DNA from: Nesterenkonia sandarakina
Lineage (GTDB): Bacteria; Actinomycetota; Actinomycetes; Actinomycetales; Micrococcaceae
Direction: 5' to 3'
Assembly (NCBI RefSeq): GCF_003003175.1
Contig: NZ_PVTY01000005.1
Location: 157,233 to 221,232 of the forward strand
Length of the DNA: 64,000 nucleotides
Within the stretch, counting starts at the first letter, position 1. Each line of letters begins with the position of its first letter. A program made the translations under genes and the position numbers. The notes beneath the pieces were generated by a model. That model was not told the DNA's origin. It worked only from the letters and a program-made list of their open reading frames with translations, and searched no databases. Of this stretch, positions 36,293-45,698 are shown one piece after another.

Positions 36293-37363
36293 ATGTCGCA
36301 GGCCCATCACTCCGCTCCGCCGCCCCCACCGGAGGCGTCCGGGCGCCCTGATCGCCGCCGCGGGCTGCTGGTGGCGTGGGCGGCCGCGCTGGTCATGGGG
36401 ATCGCCGCCGGCGGCGTCGCGATCTGGCAGGTCAGCGACGAGATCTACACTCCCCGGCACACCGCACAGGAGTACTGGGAGACGATCAGCCAGGGCAGCG
36501 GCTCCGAGACGCTGGGGTTCTTCGACCCCGCCTCGCTGGAGGCCGCCGAGGGCGACCCGGTGGACAGCCTGCTGCTCGACGGTGAGCCGCTGGCGCGCAG
36601 CACCGAGGGCGTGGAGAACCTGCGGTTCGGGGAGGACCCCGAGCGGCGGGGCGGCGCGGTGATGCAGTTCGACGTCGAGGACGAGAGCTTCCAGACCCAG
36701 CTGCCCATGGAATCCCACGAGAACACGCTGGCCTTCTTCCCGGACTGGGAGCTCACCGCGGCGTCGATGAGCCAGCTGGAGATCGACGTGCCCGGCGCGG
36801 CAGCCGGTGGGATCGCTCAGATCAGCGTCAACGGAGAGCCGGTGAACCTCCAAGACGACTCCGCGACGCTGCGCACCTACGTCCCGGCCGTGGTGGAGAT
36901 CGCGGTGGACAGCCAATGGCTGGTCGGCGCCTCCCGCTATGTGGTGGTCCAGGACGTCGGCGAGGACGACGACGCCCAGGCGCACCAGATCACGCTGGAG
37001 CTCGAGGCCTCCGACGCCGCCCAGGACGTGCTTCACGAAGAGGTCCAGGCGTATCTGGACTCCTGCGCCGAGCAGCAGGTGCTGATGCCCGCGGGATGTC
37101 CGATGGGGATCAACACCCCCAACCAGGTCGCCACCGAATCGATCAACTGGCAGATGCCCGACCCGCAGGAGCTCACGCTCGGCTTCGACGAGGACGGCTG
37201 GGAGATCGCCGACACCGCTCTGCAGGCCACGATCGCCTTCGACTCCCGGCACTTCCACGACGGCGCCAGCCTCGAAGAGAGCCACCTGGTGGACTTCGAC
37301 CTGGACATCGAGGTCGGCGCCAGCGGCGAAGAGCTGATCATTGCGGTCTCCGGATCCGACTGA
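36293..37363 (+). CDS. Membrane-anchored extracellular protein of unknown function
   Basis: A 356-residue protein with a Pro-rich cytoplasmic N-terminus, one membrane helix (about residues 25-45) and an acidic extracytoplasmic domain. Two cysteines sit around residues 256 and 265 (DSCAEQQVLMPAGCP), probably disulfide linked. No family was recognised. TACCCT ends seven bases before ATG, so the mRNA is probably leaderless. It lies 23 bases before the P-type ATPase, which has its own TAGACT promoter. Confidence 0.8.
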   Translation: MSQAHHSAPPPPPEASGRPDRRRGLLVAWAAALVMGIAAGGVAIWQVSDEIYTPRHTAQEYWETISQGSGSETLGFFDPASLEAAEGDPVDSLLLDGEPLARSTEGVENLRFGEDPERRGGAVMQFDVEDESFQTQLPMESHENTLAFFPDWELTAASMSQLEIDVPGAAAGGIAQISVNGEPVNLQDDSATLRTYVPAVVEIAVDSQWLVGASRYVVVQDVGEDDDAQAHQITLELEASDAAQDVLHEEVQAYLDSCAEQQVLMPAGCPMGINTPNQVATESINWQMPDPQELTLGFDEDGWEIADTALQATIAFDSRHFHDGASLEESHLVDFDLDIEVGASGEELIIAVSGSD

Positions 37364-37386
37364 CCCGTTCTGTAGACTCTGGCCCT

Positions 37387-39924
37387 GTGGCTGCCCAGAA
37401 GACTGCGATCCGCGACACCGCGGAGACTCGGTCTGCCGTCGACCCCAAGGCGCTTGAAGCCGTCGGGCTCAGCTCGGTCCAGGTCCTGGAGCGCAACCGG
37501 CTGGGGCTGGCCAATGTCCAGCCGCGCACCACCTCCCGCTCGATCACCGACATCCTGCGCACCCACCTGATGACGCTGTTCAACCTCATCATCGGGATCT
37601 GCGCGCTGGCGATCATCCTGCTGGGACGCTGGCTGGACCTGCTCTTCGCCGTCGCCGCCGTCGCCAATGTCATCATCGGGCTCTTCCAGGAGTACAGCGC
37701 CAAGCGCAAGCTCGACGCGATCGCGCTGCTGCACCAGGACGAGGTGCGGGTGCTGCGCGACGGGATGCTCCTGCAGATCCACCGGGAGCAGATCGTGCTG
37801 GACGATGTGGTCGAGCTGCGCCGCGGCGATGAGATCCCTGCCGACGGCGAGGTGCTGCGCTCCGAGGGCCTCGACGTGGACGAATCCATGCTCACCGGGG
37901 AGTCCGATGCCGTGGCCAAGCGCCGCGATGACCGGCTCCTCTCCGGGACCGCCGTGGTCGCCGGCTCCGGCAGGTTCCGCGTGACCGCCGTCGGGGAACG
38001 GGCACACGCAGTGCGGCTGGCCACCGAGGCCAAGCAGTATCAGAAGATCAACTCCGAGCTGCGTCGGGCGATGGAGAAGATCGCCCTGTGGCTCTCGCTG
38101 GTGCTGGTGCCGATCGTGGCGGTGGTGCTCAACGGGCAGATGCAGGCCTTCGGCGGCTGGAACGCCGCCTGGGAGTCGGGGCAGTGGCGGGACGCGCTGG
38201 TCACCTCGGTGTCCTCGGTGACCGCGATGATCCCGCAGGGGCTGGCCCTGATGACCACCATCGCGTTCGCCGTCGCCGCCGTGAAGCTCTCCAAGGAGAA
38301 CGTGCTGCTCCAGGAGCAGCCGGCCGTGGAGATCCTGGCCCGGGTGGACGTGGTCTGCCTGGACAAGACCGGCACGCTGACCGACGGCACCATCGCCTTC
38401 CACCGCGCCACAGCGCTGGACCCGCAGGGCTTCGACTCCACGCGGCGCCGCCACCCGGAGTCCACCGCGCTGGAGGGCACCGAGGAGTGGGAGCAGGTGC
38501 TCGCCTTCTTCGGCGCCGACGAGCGCGCCAACGCCACCGCGGCCGCACTGCGCGCGCCCTACACCGCCCTGCCCCGGCATCGCGTGGCCAGCCAGGTCCA
38601 GTTCTCCTCCGCCCGGCGCTTCTCCACCGTGAGCTTCGCCGAGGACGCCGGCGGCCTGGCCGGTCACTGGGTGCTGGGAGCCCCGGAGATCCTCCGCGGG
38701 GACTCCACCGATCCGCAGGTGCACACGGAGCAGCTGCTGCGCCGCACCGATGAGCTCTCCAGCCGCGGGCTGCGAACGATGCTGCTCACCCATGCGCCCC
38801 TGGACGGTCCGCTCCTCGCCGGCGGCACCGGCCCGCTCGGACGCGGGCAGCGGCTGCCATCCGGCATGGTCCCCGTGGCCCTGCTGGCCTTCAAGGAGAA
38901 CGTCCGCCCCGAGGTCCACGCCACGCTGGAGTATTTCCGCGAGCAGAACATCGCGCTGAAGGTGATCTCCGGGGACTCCCCCAAGACGGCGGCGGCGGTG
39001 GCGCGCGAGGTGGGCATGGTCATCGAGGGCGACGCCATGGACGCCTCGGCGCTGCCCGAGGACCCGGCGGAGCTGCGCGAGGTCCTGGAGCACCACTCGG
39101 TGTTCGGCCGGGTCTCGCCCGAGCAGAAGCGCACCATGGTCGAGGCGCTGAAGGCGGCCGGACATGTGGTGGCGATGACCGGCGACGGGGTCAACGACGC
39201 CCTGGCGATGAAGAAGGCCGATCTGGGGATCGCCATGGGCGACGGTGCCCCGGCCACCAAGGCGGTGTCCCGGATGGTGCTGCTCGACGGTCGCTTCGAC
39301 CGGCTGCCCTCGGTGCTCGAGCAGGGACGCAAGGTCATCGCCAACACCGAACGGGTGGCGCACCTGTTCCTGTCCAAGACCGCCTACGCGATCCTGCTCG
39401 GACTGATCTACGGGCTGCTGTTCTGGGAGTTCCCGTTCCTTCCGCGCCAGTTCTCCACGGTGGACTTCCTGATGATCGGCTTCCCGGCGTTCTTCCTGGC
39501 GCTGATGCCCAATCCGCGGCTCTACCGACCGGGATTCCTGCGCCGCTCGATGCTCTTCTCGATCCCGACGGCGATCGCGATCGTGCTCGCGGTGATCACG
39601 GTCAGCGCCTTCGGCCGCTACCTCCAGGAGCCCGCGGCCGCGATCCAGACCGCGGCCACACTGTGCCTGACCGCGGTGGGCCTCTGGGTGCTCAATGTGG
39701 CGCTGCGTCCGCTGACCTTCCCGCGCGTGGCGCTGATCGGGACCATGTACCTGCTGCTGGCCGCGGTGCTGCTGGTCCCGATCTCCCAGCAGTACCACCT
39801 CTTCGTCATGCCCTCGGCCGAGCTGCTGGCCGCCGCGTTCGTGGCCAGCATCCTGGGCTGCGGACTGGTCGAGGTCGGCAGCCGAGCCGTGACCGCGCTG
39901 ACCGAACGCCGATCAGCCGCGTGA
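37387..39924 (+). CDS. P-type cation ATPase, CtpE-like
   Basis: An 845-residue P-type ATPase. The phosphorylation motif is DKTGTLTDG (D326), the actuator motif is LTGES and the hinge is [16 protein letters not shown]. It resembles mycobacterial CtpE, a calcium-linked transporter; ion specificity is inference. The transmembrane-4 motif reads IPQGL (Q284) where type II pumps usually have PEGL, so a key ion-coordinating glutamate is replaced by glutamine. GTG start at 37387 has TAGACT eight bases upstream; the frame is open much further upstream, but that part overlaps the preceding gene and is not family-like. Confidence 0.9.
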   Translation: MAAQKTAIRDTAETRSAVDPKALEAVGLSSVQVLERNRLGLANVQPRTTSRSITDILRTHLMTLFNLIIGICALAIILLGRWLDLLFAVAAVANVIIGLFQEYSAKRKLDAIALLHQDEVRVLRDGMLLQIHREQIVLDDVVELRRGDEIPADGEVLRSEGLDVDESMLTGESDAVAKRRDDRLLSGTAVVAGSGRFRVTAVGERAHAVRLATEAKQYQKINSELRRAMEKIALWLSLVLVPIVAVVLNGQMQAFGGWNAAWESGQWRDALVTSVSSVTAMIPQGLALMTTIAFAVAAVKLSKENVLLQEQPAVEILARVDVVCLDKTGTLTDGTIAFHRATALDPQGFDSTRRRHPESTALEGTEEWEQVLAFFGADERANATAAALRAPYTALPRHRVASQVQFSSARRFSTVSFAEDAGGLAGHWVLGAPEILRGDSTDPQVHTEQLLRRTDELSSRGLRTMLLTHAPLDGPLLAGGTGPLGRGQRLPSGMVPVALLAFKENVRPEVHATLEYFREQNIALKVISGDSPKTAAAVAREVGMVIEGDAMDASALPEDPAELREVLEHHSVFGRVSPEQKRTMVEALKAAGHVVAMTGDGVNDALAMKKADLGIAMGDGAPATKAVSRMVLLDGRFDRLPSVLEQGRKVIANTERVAHLFLSKTAYAILLGLIYGLLFWEFPFLPRQFSTVDFLMIGFPAFFLALMPNPRLYRPGFLRRSMLFSIPTAIAIVLAVITVSAFGRYLQEPAAAIQTAATLCLTAVGLWVLNVALRPLTFPRVALIGTMYLLLAAVLLVPISQQYHLFVMPSAELLAAAFVASILGCGLVEVGSRAVTALTERRSAA

Positions 39925-39945
39925 GCCGGGTTCGGGGCCCGGGCA

Positions 39946-39967
39946 GGGGCCGGGGCAGGGGCGGGGG
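39946..39967 (+). other. Putative G-quadruplex motif
   Basis: Four runs of at least four G (39946-39949, 39952-39955, 39958-39961, 39963-39967) are separated by loops of two, two and one bases. It lies 22 bases after the P-type ATPase stop and about 95 bases before panD, in the non-template strand of both genes. Short loops predict a very stable quadruplex in DNA or in readthrough RNA. Confidence 0.6.
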
Positions 39968-40060
39968 CTCGGTCCGGACCCGGGAATTTCCGGTCCGCCG
40001 CGGACGCTGGATAATGAACCACGTGATCATCAACCCTTCTTCATCGAGAGTGAGCCGAGC

Positions 40061-40483
40061 ATGCTGAGGACCGTCATGGGCGGCAAGATCCACCGCGCCA
40101 CCGTGACCCACGCGGACCTGCACTACGTCGGGTCCATCACGGTGGACGCCGACCTGCTCGACGCCGCAGGGATCGTCGAGGGCGAGAAGGTCCAGGTGGT
40201 CGACATCACCAACGGGGCCCGCCTGGAGACCTATACCATCGCCGGTCCACGCGGCTCGCAGGTGATCGGCATCAACGGCGCGGCCGCCCACCTGGTGAAC
40301 CCCGGGGACCTGGTCATCCTGATCACCTACGTGATGCTGGATGCGAAGGAGCTCGCCGATCACCGGCCCCGTGTAGTCCACGTGGACTCCGAGAACCGCA
40401 TCGTGGCCCTGGGCCAGGACCCGGCGGAGCCGGTGCCGGGCGCGGTGGACCAGCTGGACCCGCGCACCGCCGTGCTCAGCTGA
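40061..40483 (+). CDS. panD: Aspartate 1-decarboxylase proenzyme
   Basis: A 140-residue pyruvoyl enzyme that makes beta-alanine from aspartate for pantothenate and CoA. The self-cleavage site is G24-S25 (HYVGSITVD) and K9 ([11 protein letters not shown]) is the conserved active-site lysine; [12 protein letters not shown] follows. A likely -10, GATAAT (40010-40015), lies upstream. Monocistronic in this window. A short hairpin after the stop codon (40484-40500) may end transcription. Confidence 0.96.
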   Translation: MLRTVMGGKIHRATVTHADLHYVGSITVDADLLDAAGIVEGEKVQVVDITNGARLETYTIAGPRGSQVIGINGAAAHLVNPGDLVILITYVMLDAKELADHRPRVVHVDSENRIVALGQDPAEPVPGAVDQLDPRTAVLS

Positions 40484-40646
40484 CCGACACGAGTGGTCGG
40501 GCCCGGCGGAGGACTCGGGGTGTGACCAGGCTTGAATCAGGGTCCATCAGGGGTCATGGCCGTGACATCGGCGTGCAAAGCAGACTAGGTTCTAGAGGGA
40601 CTCGTAAGACACGAGAGAGACATTCACCAACGGAACGGAGTTGACC

Positions 40647-41135
40647 ATGCGACTGTTCACACTGGGCGCCGGCGTAGCCATCGGCTACATCATCGGCAGC
40701 AAGCGCGGCAAGGCAGAATTCGAGCGGAGTCTCAACGCCGTGAAGAAGAGCGCCGCGGAGACCTGGAAGGATCCCAAGGTCCAGGAGACCGTCACAAAGG
40801 CCGGAGAGACCGCCAAGCAGTATGTCTCCACCGTGGCTGACTCGGTCAAGAAGCAGGCCAACGACGCCGCTTCCCCGGTCACCGACAAGGTCGTCGACGC
40901 CGCGGCGCTGGCCGAAGACGCAGTCAAGAAGGCCGGCAGCAACGCCGAGAAGCTGGTCGATCAGGCCGCCGACAAGGTCCAGAAGCAGGCCGAGGAAGCT
41001 GAGAAGAAGTCCGGCGGAGCCTCCAGCGGCAACGGTTCGAACACGTCGTCCAGCTCGTCCTCCACCGGAGGATCCTCGAGCAGTGGCAGCACCGGCGGGG
41101 CCTCCAACAAGCCGTCCGGCAACAACGGACGCTGA
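40647..41135 (+). CDS. YtxH-like protein with helical and Ser/Gly-rich tail
   Basis: A 162-residue protein. A short N-terminal membrane segment with GYIIGSKRGK (YtxH-like) is followed by a Lys/Ala/Val-rich amphipathic helical region (about 25-115) like LEA-type stress proteins, and a low-complexity Ser/Gly/Asn tail. Such proteins are linked to envelope or desiccation stress; the exact role is unknown. ATG at 40647, six bases after GGAG, is preferred to the in-frame TTG at 40641. Confidence 0.82.
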   Translation: MRLFTLGAGVAIGYIIGSKRGKAEFERSLNAVKKSAAETWKDPKVQETVTKAGETAKQYVSTVADSVKKQANDAASPVTDKVVDAAALAEDAVKKAGSNAEKLVDQAADKVQKQAEEAEKKSGGASSGNGSNTSSSSSSTGGSSSSGSTGGASNKPSGNNGR

Positions 41136-41200
41136 CCTCAGGTCTTGAGCCGCGGGCTCTGAGCCTCGGGCCTCAGATCCCGGGCACTTTCGAACAGCGA

Positions 41201-41246
41201 CGGCCGTGGGTCTCGTCCCCTGAGAAGGGGGCCGTGCCCACGGCCG
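41201..41246 (+). terminator. Hairpin terminator after the YtxH-like gene
   Basis: A perfect 10-bp stem CGGCCGTGGG/CCCACGGCCG (41201-41210 with 41237-41246) encloses a second CCCC/GGGG stem. It ends just before the TATCCT promoter of the next gene. Confidence 0.7.
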
Positions 41247-41264
41247 ACCTATATCCTGAGACCT

Positions 41265-42233
41265 ATGCCGTCTGAGACCTTCGCCGCCCGACTCATCGCC
41301 GAGACCCTCGGCTCCCGAAAGCTGAACGACTACCCAGAGGCTCCGCGCCACGACCAGCTGCTGCGCAGGGCCCTGCGCCGGCGTCGGGTGACGCTGAAGG
41401 CCGTGGGCGAGCACAGCCAGGTCTTCGTCTTCGGCGGCGTCGTCGTCGGGGGGATGGATGCGGCGGTGACCACACTGGTGAGCGCCCATGCTCGCCGGAT
41501 CGCCGCGGATCCGAACCTCCTGCGCCGGCACCTGCAGATCCAGGAGGTGCCGTTGGCCGCTGCGAGGACCCCCGCCGGCCCGGCCGAGGTCAGCAGAGGC
41601 ACCGGCCAACACACCGATCAAGAAGACGGGCAGGAGCCCGCGCAGGAGCTCACCGGGGACTCGTCCCCGACCGAGCCCGCGGCTCCCAGCACGATCCGCG
41701 CCTTCGTCGTCGGGGAGCGGGTCTGCGCCTCGCTGCTCCGGCTGCCCGCGGCGGTCCTCGGCGACGGCAGCTCCACGCTGGACCAGCTGATGCAGGCCGA
41801 CGTCGAGGCGCGCACCCGACACGCGCTGCTCGCCGGCACCGCAGTGCCCGTCACCCCTGACCGGGGCACTCCAACGGTGCAGGAGCAGCTGAGCCGGCGC
41901 GGACTCACCACGGACCAGGTGCCCGCTCTGCATGAGCTGGTGCAGCTGCAGGACTCCGCCGAGATCGCCGCCGGCGGGCTGACCATCGACGTGACCGCTG
42001 TGTTGGCGGACGCTCTGCATGAGCTCGCCGTGGAGGCTGTCATGGCGGTGCCGGGACTCTTCGCCGCCGCCGTGGACCTCGAGGTGCCGGACCTGGAGTC
42101 CGCCGAGGGCGCCGTCGTCCGCTCAGTCCTTCCCGACGCCGACATCAGCCCGGCGCATCTGCCCGCCTACGGAGAGCCCAGGGACGTCGCCGGCGCGATC
42201 GCCGATGAGATCCTGCTGCGCGCCTCGCGCTGA
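41265..42233 (+). CDS. ATP-grasp-related protein, degenerate or shortened
   Basis: A 322-residue protein. The middle (FVVGERVCASLLRLPAAVLG then GDGSSTLDQLM) and the end (GGLTIDVTAVLADALHELA...AAAVDLEVPD) follow the C-terminal half of ATP-grasp ligases of the cyanophycin synthetase/GshAB type. The N-terminal SAHARRIAADPNLLRRHLQ recalls the segment before their ATP lid. A disordered insert (about 105-140) replaces the region that normally carries the glycine-rich ATP loop, so catalysis is doubtful. TATCCT ends seven bases before ATG (leaderless). Its last 67 bases overlap the convergent monooxygenase gene. The family call rests on pattern recognition only. Confidence 0.6.
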   Translation: MPSETFAARLIAETLGSRKLNDYPEAPRHDQLLRRALRRRRVTLKAVGEHSQVFVFGGVVVGGMDAAVTTLVSAHARRIAADPNLLRRHLQIQEVPLAAARTPAGPAEVSRGTGQHTDQEDGQEPAQELTGDSSPTEPAAPSTIRAFVVGERVCASLLRLPAAVLGDGSSTLDQLMQADVEARTRHALLAGTAVPVTPDRGTPTVQEQLSRRGLTTDQVPALHELVQLQDSAEIAAGGLTIDVTAVLADALHELAVEAVMAVPGLFAAAVDLEVPDLESAEGAVVRSVLPDADISPAHLPAYGEPRDVAGAIADEILLRASR

Positions 42234-43582
42234 GCGGCGCGCCGCGCGGGGTGGTCTGATCGCAGATGGGGGCCCTCCCCCAGCAGCGTCTCGCGCAGGG
42301 TCACCGGTGTCTCGGGGCGCTCGGGCAGCAGTCCTCGTCTGCGCAGCTCCGGAGTCACGAACGCCTCGAAGCGTTCGAAGTCTGCCGGACGGACCGCGGC
42401 TGAGATGTTGAATCCGTCCACGCCTGAGAGCTCCTTGAAGCGGACCAGCTCATCGACCACCTGGACCGGGTCTCCGACGACCAGCGGCCCGCGCCCGCCG
42501 ATGGAGATGAACTCGGCGACATCGCGGACGGTCCAGCGCTTCGTCGGGTCCTTGGTGAACATCGCCAGTGCGGACTGATTGGCCTCCGTCTGGACATCGG
42601 CGACCACGTCGTCATCGCGCAGGTTCGACAGATCGACCCCGGTCCACCCGCCGAAGAGGGTCAGTGCGGAGGCGGTGTCCACGTACTCCCGGTATTCGGC
42701 CAGCCGCGCCTGCGCGAGCTCCTCCGTCTCGGCCACGATGATCGTGGCCATGGCGAAGAACCGCACCGACTCAGGATCACGCCCGGCTTCACTCAGCGCC
42801 TCCCGGGTGTCGGAGACCTGGGTTCCCAGCCGCTCCGGGGAGGAGCTGATCACGAAGATCGCCTCCCCGTGGTCCACGGCGAACTTCTGCCCCCGGGCGG
42901 AGGACCCGGCCTGGAAGAGCAGCGGTGTGCGCTGCGGGCCTGGGTGGGTGAGCATCTCGCCCGGCACGGTGAACCACTGCCCCTGATGCTCGATCGGATG
43001 GACCTTCTCCGGGTCCACGAAGACTCCGGTGGACTTGTCCGCCAGCACCGCGCCCTCTTCGAAGGACTGCTCGAAGAGCTTGTACATCACCTCGAGGTAC
43101 TCGTCGGCCCGGTCATAGCGGACATCGTGCGGGATCTGCTGGGAGAGACCGAGATTGCGCGCGGCCGAGTCCTGATAGCTGGTGACGATGTTCCAGGCGA
43201 TCCTGCCCCGGGTCAGGTGGTCCAGCGTGGCGAACCGTCGAGCCAGGGAGTAGGGAGCCTCATAGGTGACCGAGGCGGTCAGTCCGAAGCCGAGATGCGT
43301 GGTGGCTGCTGCCAGGGCGGGCACGATGACCTGCGGGTCCAGCAGCGGGAACTGCACTCCCCCTCGTGCCGCAGAGTCGGCGGTGCCGCCGTAGACGTCG
43401 TAGACCCCGGGGATGTCGGCGAGGAACAGTGAGGAGAATCCGGCCCGCTCCACCGTCCGAGCGAGCTCGGTCCAGTAGTCGAGCGTGTCGAACTCCTCGA
43501 TCCGCGATTCCGGGTGGCGCCACAGACCCGGGGACTGATGCACCGGGACCAGCATGTCGAAGGCGTTGAAGTGGATGGTCAC
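42167..43582 (-). CDS. LLM-class FMN-dependent monooxygenase, NtaA/DmoA/DszA-like
   Basis: A 471-residue (beta-alpha)8 flavin monooxygenase that uses FMNH2 from a separate reductase. Family blocks are FNAFDMLVPVHQSPGLWRHP, ATTHLGFGLTASVTYEAPY, LDHLTRGRIAWNIVTS and PLLFQAGSSARGQKFA. Relatives open sulfones (DszA), dimethyl sulfide (DmoA) or nitrilotriacetate; the riboswitch-controlled context points to an organosulfur substrate. Start is GTG at 43582, overlapping the upstream monooxygenase by GTGA. Last gene of the metNIQQ operon. Confidence 0.92.
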   Translation of the reverse strand: MTIHFNAFDMLVPVHQSPGLWRHPESRIEEFDTLDYWTELARTVERAGFSSLFLADIPGVYDVYGGTADSAARGGVQFPLLDPQVIVPALAAATTHLGFGLTASVTYEAPYSLARRFATLDHLTRGRIAWNIVTSYQDSAARNLGLSQQIPHDVRYDRADEYLEVMYKLFEQSFEEGAVLADKSTGVFVDPEKVHPIEHQGQWFTVPGEMLTHPGPQRTPLLFQAGSSARGQKFAVDHGEAIFVISSSPERLGTQVSDTREALSEAGRDPESVRFFAMATIIVAETEELAQARLAEYREYVDTASALTLFGGWTGVDLSNLRDDDVVADVQTEANQSALAMFTKDPTKRWTVRDVAEFISIGGRGPLVVGDPVQVVDELVRFKELSGVDGFNISAAVRPADFERFEAFVTPELRRRGLLPERPETPVTLRETLLGEGPHLRSDHPARRAAQREARSRISSAIAPATSLGSP

Positions 43583-44799
43583 AGCTTCTCCTTGGCCTCG
43601 CCGATGGCATTGAGCCCCTGGGGCAGGGTGCCGTTGATCTCGTGGTCTCCGAGCGACCGGGCGCGGAAGACGATCGGGTTGTGGGTGGCGATGGTCTGCG
43701 CGTTGCGCCAGTGCCGGTCAAGCGCCTTGGTGCGCAGCGTGGCGGAGGCACCGACGGTCTGGAACAGCTCGGAGGTTACCGCCAGGACCAGGTCGGGCAC
43801 GGTGATCTGGGCCTTCTCCACCGCGATCTCGGCGTCGTGGACCTCCCTCGGTGGTCCGCCCTGAAAGTCGGGCTCGCCGGTGCCGGCCTGCAGGCCCGCG
43901 ACCAGCGCCTTGTCCAGCGTGCGGGCCGCCTGGAGCACCGCGGCCTCCGCCACAAAGGCCTTCGAGGACATCCTGCCCACCACCTGTTGGATCAACGGAT
44001 CGTGGCTGAACGCCTGCCCGGCGGTGGAGGTGTTGAAGGTGCGGGTTCGGCGCGCCAGCGTGGACGTGGCATCTGCCAGTGCGGCCTTGGCGATCCCGGC
44101 TTGGACGGCGAGCAGGTAGAGCTGGAAGAAGGCCGCCTCGTGGACGGACTCGTGATCACCTGGGCTGCGCCCGAGCACCGCGAGATCCTCCACGGCGACC
44201 GAATCCAGCAGGGTGGTCCCGGTGCCGGTGAGCTTCTGTCCGAAGCCGTCCCAGTCATCGAGCAGCGTCACTCCGGCGGCATCGGTGGGCACCACCGCGA
44301 AACGCCGTCCCTCGCCTTCAAGCGCCTGGGCGGCGGAGACCCTGGTGTAGGTCGAGAAGATGGTGCCGGTGGAGTAGTACTTCTCTCCGGTGAGCTGTGC
44401 AGCGCCGTCCTCGCCGCGGTCGAGCCGGGTGTTCAGGCTGCCCAGCGCATTGCCGCCCTTCTCGGTGGAGGCGTTGCCCACCGTGCTGCCCTTCAGCACC
44501 CGGGCGTACCAGAGCTCGCGCACAGCAGCCGGCTGGAAGCGCAGCGACTCGACGAACCCGAAGTGGCCGCGATAGAGGTGGGCGACGTTGGAGTCGGCCT
44601 CGGCGAGCGCGATCACCTCGGTGATCAGCTCCTCGACGCTGACCTCCTCGCCGCCGAACGCGGCAGGCACGCGCAGCGCGCCGAAGCCGACGTCGTCGAG
44701 CCAGCTGACCTGCTCGAAGGGCAGGATCCGTTCCAGCTCCCGCGTGACCGCGCCGTCCCGGATGCGGGTCAGAAGTTCGTGGGGGATCGTGCGGGTCAT
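43579..44799 (-). CDS. Acyl-CoA dehydrogenase-fold flavin monooxygenase, SfnB/DszC-like
   Basis: A 406-residue protein with acyl-CoA dehydrogenase fold. The C-terminal LDRHWRNAQTIATHNP block and STGTIFSTYT mark the group D flavin monooxygenases (DszC, SfnB), which use reduced flavin to oxygenate sulfur. In this operon it probably acts before or with the LLM monooxygenase just downstream. ATG at 44799 overlaps the metQ stop by ATGA; an in-frame codon 21 bases upstream is less likely. The substrate is unknown. Confidence 0.88.
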   Translation of the reverse strand: MTRTIPHELLTRIRDGAVTRELERILPFEQVSWLDDVGFGALRVPAAFGGEEVSVEELITEVIALAEADSNVAHLYRGHFGFVESLRFQPAAVRELWYARVLKGSTVGNASTEKGGNALGSLNTRLDRGEDGAAQLTGEKYYSTGTIFSTYTRVSAAQALEGEGRRFAVVPTDAAGVTLLDDWDGFGQKLTGTGTTLLDSVAVEDLAVLGRSPGDHESVHEAAFFQLYLLAVQAGIAKAALADATSTLARRTRTFNTSTAGQAFSHDPLIQQVVGRMSSKAFVAEAAVLQAARTLDKALVAGLQAGTGEPDFQGGPPREVHDAEIAVEKAQITVPDLVLAVTSELFQTVGASATLRTKALDRHWRNAQTIATHNPIVFRARSLGDHEINGTLPQGLNAIGEAKEKL

Positions 44800-45698
44800 G
44801 CGGCGTTCACCTGTTCCCATGCGGCGTCGATGTCTCGGTCAAAGGCGGGGTTGAGCAGCCCGTCGAGGTATTCGCCGTACCACTCGCGCACCTCGGCGGA
44901 ATGGTAGGCGGCCTTCAGCGCCTCGTACCGCTCGGGCTGCTCCTCGCGGAAGCCCGGGCGAGCGCAGACTGCCAGGGCGAAGGGCAGCGCCTCCTCGGCC
45001 GATTCCATGATCAGCACCTCGTCGGGGAGGACATCGATCTCCGCAAGCAGCCGGGCGAAGCCGAAGACGGCGTCCACGTCCGAGTAGATCTGGCCGACCG
45101 ACTGCTGGTCCACCTCGATGAATTGCAGGTCCTTGGGATTGGCCGTGATGTCTTGGACGCTGAGCGCGGCGACATGCTTGGACTCGTCGATCTCGATCAG
45201 GCCCCCGCGGGCGAGCAGGCGGATCCCGCGCCCGTTGTTCGCGGTGTCCACCGGCAGGGCGATCTGGGCGCCGTCCGGGATCTCGTGGAGCGAGTCGTAC
45301 TGCTGCGAGTAGATCCCCGAGGGCTGTTCGAACATGAAGAAGATCGGCTCGATGTCTAGGTCGTTGTCCTCGTTGAACTGACGCAGGTAGCTGATGTTCT
45401 GGAAGAAGTTGACGTCGTATTCGCCGTTGTTCACCGCGTGGTTCGGCTGGATGATGTCGGTGACGTAGGTGGCGTCGAACTCCCACCCGTCGGCCTCCAG
45501 GATGCGCTGGGCGATCCGGGTCGGTTCCTGGAAGGGAGCATTCTCGGTGACCACCAGGCGCAGCGTGCGATCACCTCCGATCCGATCGACCAGGCCGCAG
45601 CCTGAGGTCAGGCTCCCGACGCCGAGCAGAGCAGCCATGCCCAGTGAACCGCTCAATACTCGACGTCGGGAGAGTGTGGGGGCGCTGGAGGAGCTCAT
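44796..45698 (-). CDS. metQ: MetQ/NlpA-family substrate-binding lipoprotein, second copy
   Basis: A 300-residue lipoprotein. The signal has a twin-arginine-like SRRRVLSG motif and a lipobox LTSGC, so Tat export is possible. The NlpA/MetQ fold is shown by VVTENAPFQEPTRIAQ, VNNGEYDVNFFQNISYL and ALPVDTANNGRGIRLL. Start ATG overlaps the first metQ stop by ATGA. It probably delivers methionine or a related sulfur compound to MetNI; divergence from copy 1 suggests a different ligand. Confidence 0.92.
   Translation of the reverse strand: MSSSSAPTLSRRRVLSGSLGMAALLGVGSLTSGCGLVDRIGGDRTLRLVVTENAPFQEPTRIAQRILEADGWEFDATYVTDIIQPNHAVNNGEYDVNFFQNISYLRQFNEDNDLDIEPIFFMFEQPSGIYSQQYDSLHEIPDGAQIALPVDTANNGRGIRLLARGGLIEIDESKHVAALSVQDITANPKDLQFIEVDQQSVGQIYSDVDAVFGFARLLAEIDVLPDEVLIMESAEEALPFALAVCARPGFREEQPERYEALKAAYHSAEVREWYGEYLDGLLNPAFDRDIDAAWEQVNAA

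Noticed and set aside
37033..39798. 921-codon minus-strand frame opposite the P-type ATPase
   Set aside because: Antisense to a full-length ATPase with all motifs; His/Gln/Arg-rich composition.
43579..44799. Ordinary acyl-CoA dehydrogenase function for the two SfnB/DszC-like proteins
   Set aside because: The RHWRNA(Q/R)T...HNP block and pairing with LLM monooxygenases and a flavin reductase point to flavin monooxygenases; no fatty-acid oxidation genes are nearby.
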